DNA from: Corythucha ciliata
Taxonomy: Eukaryota > Arthropoda > Insecta > Hemiptera > Tingidae
Direction of reading: 5' to 3'
DNA length: 64,000 nucleotides
Assembly: GCA_038030265.1 (NCBI GenBank)
Contig: CM075943.1
Location: forward strand, 30,380,001 to 30,444,000
Below are positions 33,283 to 44,640 of the stretch, piece by piece. A program made the position numbers and the translations under genes. Position 1 is the first letter of the stretch. Each line of letters opens with the position of its first letter. The notes under the pieces are model-generated. The model searched no databases, was not told the DNA's origin, and saw only the letters and a program-made list of their open reading frames with translations.

Positions 33283-36211
33283 CATTGTGTTTGTCGTGTT
33301 TCTTGATGAATTGTTTAGCTTGAAGATGGCGTTACGCTGAAACCGCGGTCATGATATTTAACATTTTAAAAGTGGGAGGAGATCTTTCATTCCTCGACAG
33401 TAAATTTTTGAATACTCCCACACTTCCGGCCTAATGTTTTGTTATAGAACTCGTTCATTTTATGAAACTTGCCCAGGGAACTTACAATGATGCAGGTCCA
33501 ACTCCTCAGAAGAAACATGAAACAATCGTGAAACGTGAACAAAAGGAAATCGCGCGTCACACGGTTTTGGTCCTAACGGTCCCTCGTCCCAGTTAATCTG
33601 AATGTAAGGCATTTATTAGTAATGCAGAAAAAAGGTTCTCCGTTCGCACTATATTTACCTGTGACATGGAGAAAAATGTTCTATAAGAACTAAGGGCAGC
33701 GTACAGTGCTTCGAAACAATTCATGAACATTTCGGAAGAGAAGAGTTTGCTGAGAGTATGGTAACGAAGAAAACTCCACTTAGTATATTAGTTATCATCA
33801 TAATAAGCAAAGGCCGCATGAAGAAATAAGATAACTCACTCATTGACGCGTAACGGAAAGCTTCCAAACGAACAAAGCTATATCCGCTGTATATGCCCGA
33901 TTGTTGAAATGCCATTAATAAACACGGTACTTAGTAGTGGCACAAATGACAGCTCATATACGGCAACGCTATACGCAAACAGTCAATCTATACTATACAA
34001 TTTTAAAAAATCCCCTTATATGTATTATATGTATGTAGAACCTTGAAATATGTATTTCGTGCACAATCCCAAGCGGAGAAGAGGACTTATTTTACTGACA
34101 CTTGGTAAAATGATGAACCTTCAGACCAAGGATCGATGTCATATCCCACGATTCACTATATTCTCGACTGCTATCTGAAAGATACATTAATGAAATGAAA
34201 CGTTCATGAAAATAGAACGTGAGGATGACTTGGAGGAGGCAACGAACAATTTCACGTTGTGCACTAAAAACAGCTGGTGACTTACTAATCGTTCTCACAT
34301 CAAAGGATACCGGAAGCGTATGCAGATTCCGGATATAATTCAGTAGCCCAGAAACGCAATCCAACTTGCAAGGAAAGCTAAAACTTCATGCAAAATGATT
34401 GCAGTAATGAAATGTTACCAGTGACTTAATGCGACGTTTCATTAACGCGATCGCAACTTTTTCTGGGTTGGGTAAAAACCTTTCAAAGTAGAGTGCATTG
34501 ACACAAAAAATGATTTCGACTTCTCACGCAGACAGCTGGTGGGTTAAGAACGCGCTTGTGCGCAGATGTCATCGAGTGCATGACAACATATACGTAAGAG
34601 CCCGATTCACACCTATCACGCACGGTTTCGATCCCACACCATTCATACATTTGGAAGGGTGCATGGAGAATTGGAGAGTCCTACATCCGACACGTATGTA
34701 GAATGATTTCTACGGCAAAATAATATTCATTTCCCTCTCCATACACCCTTGCAGCTTCCGAAAAAATCCGTGCTTGAGCACGGGAGCTTTTCTTTAAAAG
34801 CCCTCTCAAGCTTAGAATTGATACAAATTGCTTGGATCAATCGTACTAAGCGAATACTCGGCGCACTATGTAGCAACTTAACATACAATTCAAATGTTGG
34901 TGATAGTTACCTGTGATCCTTGGGAATTGAAAAAAAAATCCCGCATTTCACACTCACGCACGACTTTGAGCACCCGAGAACGCAGCACGTTTGAATTTTA
35001 GGCATTCCTGCACATGTACATAAATTATGACCGATCGGTGAATTTAGCACATAAATAACAAGGAATACCTACCCTCCAACTTAGTTGACTTGCAAAATAT
35101 CTCAAAAACTATTAAACACAATTTCACGAAGTCCTTATAGTCACTATAAAAACGAACGTCCGCGAGCAAGTCACAAAAATAAAATAAATCAAAATCGACC
35201 GATGCTTCACAAAAATTCAAGTTGAAAACCGAAGGAAGACAAAAGAAAGGCGTAGGGACTGTTCACGTCAGGTTAGCAAAAACTACTTCAGCGCTGCCTG
35301 GTTCAAAAGGTTCCGACATCCCCCCGGCCCCCCGTAACCAAACAATGAAATCGAACCCCCCCTGCCTTGTGTCGTACACGGCTGGTTAAGGGGCGACGCC
35401 CGATTCAAATTCGCCCGATCTGTCTCCCATGATAATTATCTCTTATCAGAAATTGGTAGGTTCGTGGGGGACCACAGACCACATTTAACAGATTTTAACT
35501 CCCACTCGTTTCTTGCCCACTAACGAGCAAATCTTTCCGTCCGATATCTCTCTGAAACTTGAAATAGGTGTATGTCCACCTATACACGAGCAGATAATTT
35601 TGACCTATCTGATCGCCTGATCTTTTCCGGCAGATATTGTTAACGATCTAGGGCAAACGACGAGATCGGTCATCTCCGCTTAGCGTACAAAAGTTATCTG
35701 CGACCAATATCTGTTACCCGATCAAATCTTTTCGCTTGTTGAATGATCATTAATGAATGGTTCTGGGGCAGATTTCGTGTTTCTGAAAGACATCGAAAAG
35801 GAAGATTTGCTCGTTAGTTGGCGAGAAAAAATGACAGATCTACCAAGATCGGCCGAACGATATCGGTTGGAGTTTAAATCCGTCAGATGTTGTCTTTGGT
35901 CCACCACTTTTCCACCACCGTTTTCTGATTATATAAATCTGAGAGAAATAGGAAAAATGTTCTGAGCCGAGGTTTGTCGGGGCCTTGAGATAGGCCGTTG
36001 TTTTGTGTAGGCTTAGGAAATCGGCTAGTCAAAGGTATCTCTCCGTGAAATTGACTATTTCAGTAAAAAATTCTGTTTTTGCCCGAAATCGGATATTAGT
36101 TATTGGCATCGGGAGTACGTGTACCAGTTTTATAATTCAGTCCCCTCATCAGCCTCGACTGACTGATTCTAAAACGCCCTATATTTATGTTATTATTAGT
36201 TTCCTTTTTTT
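33283..36211. other. Unassigned intergenic stretch upstream of WDR55
   Basis: No gene could be supported. Minus-strand fragments at 33.7-34.4 kb have possible splice sites, but no recognised family. An inverted pair AAGGGTGCATGGAGA and 'tctccatacaccctt' (about 34655-34753) suggests a small MITE. A cryptic first exon of WDR55 could lie in 35.7-36.2 kb. Confidence 0.35.
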
Positions 36212-37635
36212 ATGCTTCCTGGGTATTGTGTGGCCACAGGCAATGACGAAGAGTGTGAAGAAGTTGTGGCGACTATCGAGGAGAGAAAAACAGTCGATTT
36301 CGCCGGCAATTCAACGCTGGACGTTTCGAAGGAAGTTACTTGCCTCAGCTTCAATCCTTGCGAAGATGTATTAGCTGCTGGTGGCTCTTCTGGTCGATTA
36401 TATGTGTGAGTTATTGATGATTCTTTTTCTTCTTTCCTCATCATTTATTGACTTGACACCCGTCCATCCCTTAATAATAGTTTCAGGTATGAAGAGGAGA
36501 AAGTGACAGACAGTGAAGAGAAAAAGATTTTCAAACATGAAATTCAAGACATTGATCATTTTTCCTCGGGGGAGAAATTTTGCGTCATGGGAGACGATAC
36601 TAAACTAAAAATAATAGACAGCCAGACGTCATCTACTTGTTTCAAGCTTGATGAAATTGGGTAACTTCACGAAGTAATAAGAATAGTATTGATGGTTTTC
36701 CATAAAGGCCATTAATCCGTTTTTGTTGTTTTTTTTAAAGGAAAGGATCAACGTGCATGCGGTGTATAGGAGACAAATTGGTTGCAGTCGGGGATCATGG
36801 TGGAGATATCTATCGTAAGATTTTCGAAATATTTGCAATACTTTCAGAGCAAAAAATGAGTTATTTATTGTTCAGTGTTCGATGTGAGGAGTAATCAAAT
36901 CTCCAACCTCATTAAAAGCGAGGAAGAAGAGGACTTCGTTGCTTGTATTATGTGGAAGAAAGAAACGAACCACTTGTTCTTCGCCAGCGGAAACGGGCTT
37001 CTTTCGAAGTGCGATCTGAGAAACACCAAAAAAAGAATTGATGTAGGCCTCATGCCACTAATTCGGGAGTTTTTAGTTATTTTAATTTAATCTTTTTCTC
37101 TGTAGAGTTTACCAAACAATTCTGACATCACTAGCGCTGCGTTTATCCGCGATGAATCATTTATAGCTTGCTGTTGCTTAGGAGGTGAGATCGCCATTTA
37201 CGAGTGTAAAAATCTAAACCGAAGTGGAACCTATAAACCCTGCGGGAAAAAAAGTGGGCACTCAATCGTTTCAGTATCCGAAAACGTCGTCGTCATTGGT
37301 TGGGAAGATGGAAATTTAAGGTACGTTACTCGCCTGATTCTCCGTTGCATACGGAATCACGTACATAAATCCCTTAAATGTTATGCAGAGCTCATCATTT
37401 ATTTCCTAACCTTGAAGTTGGGACTATTGGAGAGCATAGCACGCCTGCCAAAAGTTTGGACATTTCCTGTCAAGGCGAGTTACTCGCTTCCTCCGCACGC
37501 GATAATTCCATAAAACTGTGGCACACCAAATTTTTGGAAGACGTTAATGTAGAGACCAAAAAACCTAAGAAAAAATCGGTTCAATTAGGTTCATCGCAGT
37601 ACGAATCTAGGGAAAGTTTCTTTGACGGATTGTAG
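36212..37635 (+). CDS. WDR55: WD repeat-containing protein 55 homologue (WDR55), 6 exons
   Basis: WDR55 is a nucleolar WD40 protein needed for ribosomal RNA processing (known). Exons: 36212-36405, 36487-36660, 36741-36814, 36876-37042, 37106-37320 and 37389-37635. All are GT-AG and in phase, giving 356 residues (vertebrate proteins about 380). Beta-propeller blades can be read as VTCLSFNPCEDVLAAGGSSG, LVAVGDHGGDIYLFDVR, ITSAAFIRDESFIACCCLGG, VVVIGWEDGNLRAHHLFPN and LDISCQGELLASSARDNSIK with KLWH. The tail, KKPKKKSV to SRESFFDGL, matches the Lys-rich then 'FFxGL' family ending. The start is the least certain part: ATG 36212 follows an in-frame stop, but 'ttttttt' to CCACAG before 36231 could be an acceptor for an unseen first exon. 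Introns are 61-81 bp. Confidence 0.92.
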
Positions 37636-37757
37636 AAAGTATAAATATATTTATAAGCTTCCATTTTACAAAAAAAAAGTCTGAGACGACCTTGTTTTAT
37701 GTGCAATGCACCCATATTCGAAAAATACTGATCCTTCTTCATCGCACCGTTAAAAAT

Positions 37758-40700
37758 TCAGAAATAAGCTTTCATTAGGGACTCCCCGTTAATAACGTTT
37801 GTTCCCGTCACAATTATGCGCACACCAGTTAGCTTTTCGACTAGGTTGAAAGCAGAAATTTCGTTGTAAGTAAAACCACCGACGTAATACACAAGGAAAC
37901 TGGTCAAATTGTGAGGAACTGACCGTTTTACGAACTCCGAACAGTTAGGAACGAGTTTCACGAGCTCCGATGGGCTCACTTCTTGCTTCGCTAGCATGTG
38001 GATCATCTGGCATACGGCTGGAATGTAGGAATGATTGAACACATAGCCCGGATCCTTCGGATTACGAACGTCCTGGTCGGTAGAATCACTCGGAAATAGT
38101 TTCAACTTCTGACCAAACTCTGTGAACGCGCTTCGCCCTCCCGCAAGAGTAAGCATTTTAGGCAATTGAATATTTTTGAAATCAGCACTGAGAGTGCTGC
38201 CTGTGTGATGCCTGCAAAGACCTCGTTTCTCTAAATTGTGAAACACTCGCAAATTTTGGTAACCAAAAGAGTGAAGAAATTGGCTTTTTAATTTGTGAAG
38301 TTCATCATTTGAAAGACCGCCTTGGAAGATGGATAAAAGACACATTAACCTCAGAACTGAATATTTGTTGCAGTCATGGGTTGAAGCGAGACAGTCTTCC
38401 AAATAATTTCTAATTTCTTTCTTACTTTGGTTGGTAATAATATTAAGTTCTGCGCTCTGCAAAGCCTCGAACTTGTGCCCCAGTTGGTTGACGATAGCTT
38501 CGCACGCGCTTATATGGTAGGCTAACCGTTTTTTCTTGTCCTGCATCGCATGTAGGTCTTGCCTCACAAACTGTTTCATCTCTTCTATGCTAGCTTGTTG
38601 AGTTCTCTCGCGGAATTGATTTATTTCTTTAACTTGCGTCGTTAAATAAGTATACACATCGGAAAAATGGCGGCTTTTCGTTTGGGAATAAATTTCATCT
38701 TCACTGTTTAATGCGCATTTGACTGGTTGACCTTCTTTATTTGGCTGTATTTCAACCACACCGCTTTTTATGCCTAAGACTTCGTCAAGTAGGCCAACGT
38801 AAGTGCAGCCGGTTAAAAGACAACTGGGGTAGTCTACGTCACGATCTACAATCATGAAACAAGGCACTTCACATCCTCGCTGCTCTGGGCGGCCGAGCTC
38901 ATCGTTGAGACGTTCAACCATTGTGTAAATCAATCGTGAGTTCTTTCCTTGAACAATGGTCACAGACGGTTGACCCAGTAACATCTGAAGCGACCATATC
39001 GAACGTGCAACCGTTGGTAACAAGGATAAATCTCCGTCGACGAAAACGTTCTTGTAGAAACCGTTCAGTTCTAAAGAAAACACTCGGTCGTCCAACGAAA
39101 TAAGCTCCCACGGGTATTGATACAGTGAGGCTATACCGTACAGACCCTCCTGCTCAAAAAGCGATTCAATTGATTTAAGTTTTCTCCCCACGATTATAAC
39201 ATGATACGAATTGTCACCGCTCTTCCGGTTGAGTTCACTGTTGATAGCATCACAGACGCACTTAGCAGAAATAAGATTGGCACCTACGAAGAAGACTCTT
39301 TGAGAGTTGGAAATTTTTATTTGTGAAGAGTCGAATTCGTAGATTTTGTCCACCCCAGATGATCTGGAACAGTCAGAAATGCGGCATTCATATTAAAACA
39401 CAAACGACACATAAAAAAAATGTCCGTTGAAAATAAAAGGAAAAAGCACATCGGGTTGATTTGGCCCTTCCCAGCACCAAGACATTCCATAACATTCATT
39501 CCGTAATACCAAGAGTCATTCGGTCTGAATAGTACATAAGAATCGCCTGAGATGACCATACAATGTAAAAGTTCGTTCATTGATAAATGCAGTGGCAAGT
39601 CCATTCTAAAGATCAATACAGACTACTCGGACGTGATGTGGAAACACGCAATCCCACAAGTGATACACAACTCTAGCATAGGATTTTGTTTGTTCATGTT
39701 CACATTGCACAGACACACATCATCCCTCGAGTTCCCACGTCATGCCACAGCAATGTAACGTGGAAAATAAACAAAAGCCTATTCTGGATTTGTATATCAC
39801 ACGTGAGACTGCGTGTTCCCACGATAGGTACGTCCGAGTAGTGTGTACGGACCTATAGGCTCGCCGCAAATAGAGCCCACGCGTGGGTCACCCAAGCTCA
39901 AAAAACAGTTGAAAACGGATAGTCTCTTAACTGTTTTTTGAGCTTGGGTGACCCACGCGTGGGTTCAATTTGCGTCGGGCCTTAAACCCCATTCTCAAGC
40001 CCTGTGCTATTCGTCCGCGGGGTCTATGCAACCAAACAAACTCATTCCCTCGAAAAATGAAGTAAACTGATAAGTTCCAGAGTCTACAGAGGCATAGAAA
40101 TGGGGTGTTTGCCAAATAATGAGCAAATATTAATCAATCGGGGACGGGCACCTTTTGTTTGGCATCCAAATTTACTCGAACATGATTGGTAGATTCTTGG
40201 ATGCCACATATGATTTCTATATCAACGTTGCCATTTTAAGACCGTACCCGACCCCAATTTCTAGCATTGCCTTGAAACCGACAAACTGAAAATATCTTGT
40301 TCGTATTGTTTGTCGAATACCGCATGTGTGGAGCCGGCTTAAAACTAATGCCAAAAACATTCACACAGGCAAACCGGCCATTAAATGACTGCTCTTGGTA
40401 CTACAAACATAACATAGGGATCAATTAATTTGGTTCATTTTATGCGTCTTCACGGCCACCATCTAATTTGCTGTCCACTCCAGCAAGCAACGAGCACCGA
40501 TATTCGAATAAACCGAACTCTAGCATTCTATGCCGTGCAACTAGACCTACAATATTGATACCCGGTTGCGATTCGGTAACAAGCAGAAAATTACGTAAAC
40601 AAGGCGTGTTAATTTCTTAAATATCGAATTTAAATAGTACATACCTCAGTTTCTTCGCCCCAGTAATTCGTTGAAGAGGTTTCATTAATTGGGATTCAAT

Positions 40701-40802
40701 GATGAAATCCTTCGGTCCGATTATTCTGTCCAAAATATCGGCAAGTTTCTTCTCCGATATTTGCACCAAAGCCCGAAGTTTGTTCTCTAACGAGCTAGTC
40801 AT
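37758..40802 (-). CDS. VPS33B: Vacuolar protein sorting-associated protein 33B (VPS33B), 2 exons
   Basis: VPS33B is a Sec1/Munc18-family protein that works with VIPAS39 (VPS16B) in late endosome and lysosome-related organelle traffic (known). Exons are 40645-40802 and 37758-39363, GT-AG and in phase, giving 587 residues (human 617). Matching segments include FIIESQLMKPLQRITGAKK (exon 1), MIVDRDVDYPSCLLTGCTYV (about 223-242), LRLMCLLSIFQGGLSNDEL, RNPKDPGYVFNHSYIPAVCQ and VYYVGGFTYNEISAFNL near the C-terminus. An in-frame TAG 12 bases upstream of ATG 40800-40802 supports the start. The single 1,281-bp intron holds an inverted-repeat element and a perfect hairpin. The gene converges on WDR55 with 122 bp between stop codons, so their 3' UTRs probably overlap or abut. 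Confidence 0.96.
39620..39847. mobile_element. Inverted-repeat MITE in the VPS33B intron
   Basis: The left arm 'acagactactcggacgt' to 'ggaaacacgcaatccc' and 'tttgtttgttcatg' is mirrored on the right by 'gactgcgtgttccc', 'acgtccgagtagtgtgt' and 'aaataaacaaaagcc'. Each arm is about 60-90 bp with mismatches. No clear TSD, so limits are approximate. Confidence 0.6.
39876..39963. repeat. Perfect 35-bp hairpin with 18-base loop
   Basis: Positions 39876-39910 and 39929-39963 are exact reverse complements, beginning CCCACGCGTGGGTCACCC and ending CAAAAAACAGTT at the loop. Imperfect pairing continues outward (GGCTCGCCGCAAAT with ATTTGCGTCGGGCC). CCCACGCGTGGG is itself a palindrome, present in both arms. 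It lies in the VPS33B intron. Confidence 0.95.
40015..40100. repeat. Dispersed repeat shared with 46.8 kb
   Basis: GTCTATGCAACCAAACAAAC, 'tcattccctcgaaaaat' and 'ccagagtctacag' match 46816-46880 (GTCCATGCAACCAAACCAAT, 'attccctagaaaaat', 'cacaggctccac'). Both copies lie next to a G(T)CC(N)CG-rich edge, so they are probably parts of one MITE family. Confidence 0.65.
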
Positions 40803-41175
40803 TTTTTCGCTCTAATGTCGAATACAAGCTCCGTTTCCGATCAAGAGAAATGAAACGAGCAAGAAGTTGGCCGTAAACGTGAAGCCTCCTTTAGATAAGC
40901 CGCCCATAACCTCATTGAAACCTACGTTCTAAAATGGCATATGGGCGGACTGAGACTCTAAGGAAAGCAAAAAATGACATAACAAAATAGTGCATTTCCT
41001 GAATGAAATGCACTAAAAACGATTATCAGTAGCTCCGTTCGATTTTAGTCCGCAGCTGCACTAGCAGCACTGAAAGTACTAACCAGGGGGGTGACACTAA
41101 GGGCGGGACGGGAAGAATCATTTGGCGGGAAGTTCTCCGTTAGACTCGTACCAACGTAACATATCATTCAAAATA
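40803..41175. other. 5' flank of VPS33B
   Basis: Presumed promoter region; no clear core element. Contains the short hairpin TAGTGCATTT, CCTGAATG, AAATGCACTA at 40988-41015, one of several copies in the window. Confidence 0.4.
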
Positions 41176-41612
41176 AAGCTTTGGTTTCCTAGAAAAGCGG
41201 TGCCCTAATATAGCGGTAGAAAAAATCCCCTTTTAAATCACACGAGTAGTTGCCTAGAGAGCGGTCAACAGACAGCGGCACCGCTTCGAATGAGACGGCC
41301 GTTCATGACGGTGATGAACTGTTCATCAACGATTTTTGATGGTGAAGGTGAACGTTTTTTGTTTACAATGAGCGTGAAAACTGCCTGGACGCTGGATGAT
41401 GGCGAAATTTTAATTAATACTGTCCGAAAACGACTCTATTCTGTTGTTAAAAGAAAATACTACCAAACAGTTGGAGCAACGAGGAAAAAACGTTCATCAT
41501 CACCGTCACGATGGAAGCGGAGCCGCTGTCTGTTTACCGCTCTCTAGGCAACTATGGTTTGATTTAAAAGGGAAATTTCTTACGGCACCGCTTTTCTAGG
41601 AAACCAAAGCTT
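41176..41612. mobile_element. MITE with ~140-bp terminal inverted repeats
   Basis: The left arm starts AAGCTTTGGTTTCCTAGAAA and runs through 'gcctagagagcggt' and CAGACAGCGG. The right arm mirrors this and ends TTTCCTAGGAAACCAAAGCTT-like. The interior has a short open frame (WTLDDGEILINTVRKRLYS) of unknown nature, perhaps a transposase relic. No certain TSD. A related solo arm is at 12945-13055. Confidence 0.82.
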
Positions 41613-42094
41613 AAGTAAACAGAGAAAGTGATCATATGGTGGTAGCATTGTTAATAAAAACACATTTTTTTTGTTTGCTGCTATTTAAATAGACGTCGAC
41701 CATTTATTTTCAAAAAGTACTTGGAGACTTTTTACGAGATTTTTTGGTTTCTCGACTATTTCCTCGTTTTTTCTTGCCATTTTGTCAATTTGGTGGCTAG
41801 TAAAATCGAGTATTCAAGGTTACTATGCACAGAGGCCAAAGTGCTGGGAATTTAAAATGTAAAAATAAAGAAAAACCCGAAATTATATGGGCTTGGGGAA
41901 GCAGGAGTTCAATGCCAAGAAGGGAGGGGTGTCCTGACACAATGATAACAGTCCCCCGCAAGAAGAAACCTATCCACTTGGCGTCACATACCCCCAACAA
42001 TTATTGAGAGTGCCCCTTCTGTACGTTAGTACAGTAATTATTCTATGGTACTAACCTTTAATCATTTTTTCCCTGTTATTCCACATGATAACCC
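41613..42094. other. Unassigned stretch
   Basis: No gene supported. 'ccacatgataacccgtgag' at 42080-42099 resembles 'tcacaagataacccgcaag' at 27856-27875, so part is dispersed repeat. Confidence 0.35.
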
Positions 42095-42517
42095 GTGAGA
42101 TTACAAAATCTCGTGCTCCTTGGTACTAACCTACCACCAGTAGAAAATCAGTCATTTTCCCTAATTTCAAGGCTCTCAAGAGGTGGCTTACAGTACCCTT
42201 GTCAGCTAGTGATTGATGTGGTATTGTATGGGTACATAATATTTGAGAAAATTTTGTGGTCCGATTATGAAACGGATTTCCTCAAATCCACAAACCAGAG
42301 ACAGTTACTAATAAATACTACATTAAATGCGCTGTACTTTGGTGATCTCATTCCCAGTCACGAATGTGAGAAAAAGCGCTCTAGCCTTTTGTGTGTGAGA
42401 TTAGCTGCAAAAACTATATCAAACATTCTTTTAAGTAGTTATTGTAAAAGAATGAATGACGTTAAAAAAACGAAGCAGACGAAACCGTCCCGGAAATTGT
42501 CTACTTTAAGCAAATAG
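42095..42517 (+). pseudogene. Transposase C-terminal fragment (P-element/THAP9-like, tentative)
   Basis: The frame encodes SLISRLSRGGLQYPCQLVI, then NQRQLLINTTLNAL, SHECEKKRSSLLCVRLAAKT and a Lys/Ser-rich end (KRMNDVKK, KPSRKLSTLSK). 'LSRGGLxYPS' followed by a short basic end reading RKLSTFSK is typical of the C-terminus of P-element and THAP9-like transposases (recalled from family knowledge, not searched). Only about 130 residues survive, with no catalytic core or N-terminal THAP domain visible upstream. Probably a decayed relic. Confidence 0.45.
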
Positions 42518-42519
42518 CA

Positions 42520-43168
42520 GTTAAGTATACTATTATATATGTATGTATTATAAGCCAAACCATTTCAAAAGTATTAATAAACAGTCATTACTATGTACAT
42601 AGTTGTTTTTCATTTCATATCGGAACTTACCTACTTAGTAATATCCAGGCATTTTCCTAATAGTTCGTTGTTTTTTCAGTAACTTAATCTCTTTGACTAT
42701 ATGGGGCATCAAACAATTTATTTATGAAACCTTAAATGAACCCAGTCGACAGAGAATCACGTTTTTCTACGCAAAAATTGCCTACAGGCTATGGGCGAGA
42801 GGGCGGCCGATGGACGACGTGTGATGACTCTCGGCCTTTCTCCTAGGTAGTTGTTAGACCTTCTCTCTCGGTGACACCGCCTAAACCCCAGTGTTCGGTT
42901 GATTCGACCAATACATAATTGACTCGGTTTGAAATTGCGGGCTTGTGGACGATATACGTACGTAAGCAAGCGAATTTTTTACCGAGTTTTCGGAAGAATT
43001 TATTTCCTTTATTCAGGTGCGTTTACACCGGTGTCCCGCGACATGGAAAACGCTATTAGAAACGACAATAATAAAATTGTCCTCCGGAAACCATTAATTG
43101 CCCCTCTTCCCCACAACATCAGTTCTGTAAAATAACTAATGACAACATAATCGCGCCCCAATAAAAAG
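42520..43168. other. Unassigned stretch
   Basis: No gene supported; short open frames on both strands at 42757-43135 lack family support. Confidence 0.35.
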
Positions 43169-43172
43169 TTAA

Positions 43173-43549
43173 GGGGGAGTTGCACGTGTGTTTCCTCGAC
43201 CCCCCTCCAATCAAACCTCGCCTACTCCGCGTTACGGAAATTACCGCCGTATTTCTGCACCAATCGTGGACTTCAAGGGCTCATTTAAATCTTCAGGACG
43301 ATCTTCCTTTTTCATATTTCATCCCTAAAATAACTGTAAAACGCACACAAACTTTTACCTTGAAAATTCACACTCTTTCGACGACTTATTTAGGAAAGTA
43401 AGATCGTACGCTTGTGCAGAATTTCCTGAAGATTCAAATGAGCCCTTGAAGTCCACGATTGGTGCAGAAATACGGCGGTAATTTCCGTAACGCGGAGTAG
43501 ATGAGGTATGATTGGAGGGGGGTCGAGGAAACACATGTACAACTCCCCC
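43173..43549. mobile_element. piggyBac-type MITE with TTAA target site
   Basis: A 377-bp element starting GGGGGAGTTGCACGTGTGTT and ending 'gtacaACTCCCCC', flanked by TTAA at 43169-43172 and 43550-43553. The inverted repeats extend about 150 bp on each side with few mismatches, leaving a loop of about 80 bp. TTAA duplication is the mark of piggyBac transposases (known). Confidence 0.9.
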
Positions 43550-43553
43550 TTAA

Positions 43554-44129
43554 TAACTTTTAATTAGTTTAATAGAGTCATATGCATCATTAACTAACGT
43601 AAATGACCTTCTGTAAAGCGGTTGGAACTTCAATGTAGAATCAATTTTCAACTTAAAACTGGCGGCAGTGCGGCAACTAGGAGAAACAGTGCTCGGAGTA
43701 GTCCGGGACTGACAAACGAACGGAGCTAATTGGAGGCGAGCAGCGCCGCCAGCGTTGTGTCAATGAGTTGGCATTGCATTGTTATCTATTCCTGGTTGCC
43801 CCGTTCATGTTCTGCATTGGAAGCTTGCTGCAAATCGTTTTTTTTTTTTTTTTTTTCAATAACTCAGTCTTGATGGCTTTTTTAGGCATCAAAATTACGT
43901 AAAATGGAACTTAAGTGACTACGCTGGGGGATTATCGAAGGAAGGATCGCCGCTATCTAAAAAAAAATGAAAATAAATCGGTGCCGGTCCTTGCTCGTGA
44001 GTATCCTATCGCTCAACATTTGACATCTTGTCATGAATAAAAATCGGGCAACTTATTTCAATCGTAGTGTCCTTTCTAGTACAAAGGTTCATTAGTGGAA
44101 ATTCTACAGACGCCCGTCATTTCCCGGCG
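43554..44129. other. Unassigned, with repeat fragments
   Basis: Contains 'gctcggagtagtccggga' (43691-43708) and GGAGGCGAGCAGCGCCGC (43732-43749), shared with 27.9 and 49.33 kb respectively, and a long T run near 43838-43856. No coding sequence supported. Confidence 0.4.
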
Positions 44130-44297
44130 ATGTCGAGCTTGGGTAATGTAAATTACTTCGTTGACGTAATGAGTGCATTCACACAAGAGGAATTTCGCGA
44201 TTTGAAATCACTTGAACCGCAACACGTCGACAGAAGTGGCTTAGTTAGTACTTCGGGAGTTCGGAATGCCGGAGACAAGGGCTTTGTGATGACAAGA
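44130..44297 (+). CDS. Possible exon of an unknown gene
   Basis: ATG at 44130 opens a frame of 56 codons (MSSLGNVNYFVDVMSAFTQE, EEFRDLKSLEPQHV, NAGDKGFVMTR) ending at a good donor, AAGA|GTGAGT, at 44298. Composition is protein-like and Asp/Glu-rich, but I recognise no family. The next downstream frame (44624-44815, SFYSAEEDYLTLMLGKES) could be a further piece. Both lie upstream of the SWIM remnant on the same strand and might belong to it. This is a weak call. Confidence 0.25.
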
Positions 44298-44459
44298 GTG
44301 AGTTTTCCGTTGTTATTCAAGAAAAAAGGCCAGTTCACAATTTATTGTCGGTACGGGAACGTAAATGCGAATGGGCGACAGTAGTCGGACCAGAGGAATC
44401 GTTTCATTTCAAACCCTTTCACGTTGCAATCCCGCCAATTTTGAAGTGGCTTAACTTTT

Positions 44460-44640
44460 AACTAGCGCGTTAGGCTCGTTTCACATATACGAGGTTTCTC
44501 GCGGCGTGGTTTTGGCTGCCGCGTATTGACCACGTAGGTACACCTTTACACACGTGCGGAACATATTACTTGGTTCGTTGAGAAAGCGGCATTCACGCGG
44601 GGGCCTCGTGAAACCGCGTTTGTGTGAAAAGAGCGTTGGG
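44460..44640. repeat. Probable MITE
   Basis: 'aggctcgtttcacatatacg' on the left and 'gtttgtgtgaaaagagcgtt' on the right form an imperfect inverted pair of about 20 bp, with CG-rich palindromic interior (CGCGGCGTGG, CCGCG). Approximate limits; no TSD confirmed. Confidence 0.4.

Noticed and set aside
33721..34364. Minus-strand fragments with hydrophobic stretches, considered as a chemoreceptor gene
   Set aside because: Possible splice sites exist, but no set of exons gave a continuous frame with a recognisable receptor motif.
35753..35965. 70-codon frame upstream of WDR55 considered as its first exon
   Set aside because: No donor at its end joins in phase to the 36.2-kb exon with a clear signal, and it does not resemble the WDR55 N-terminus.
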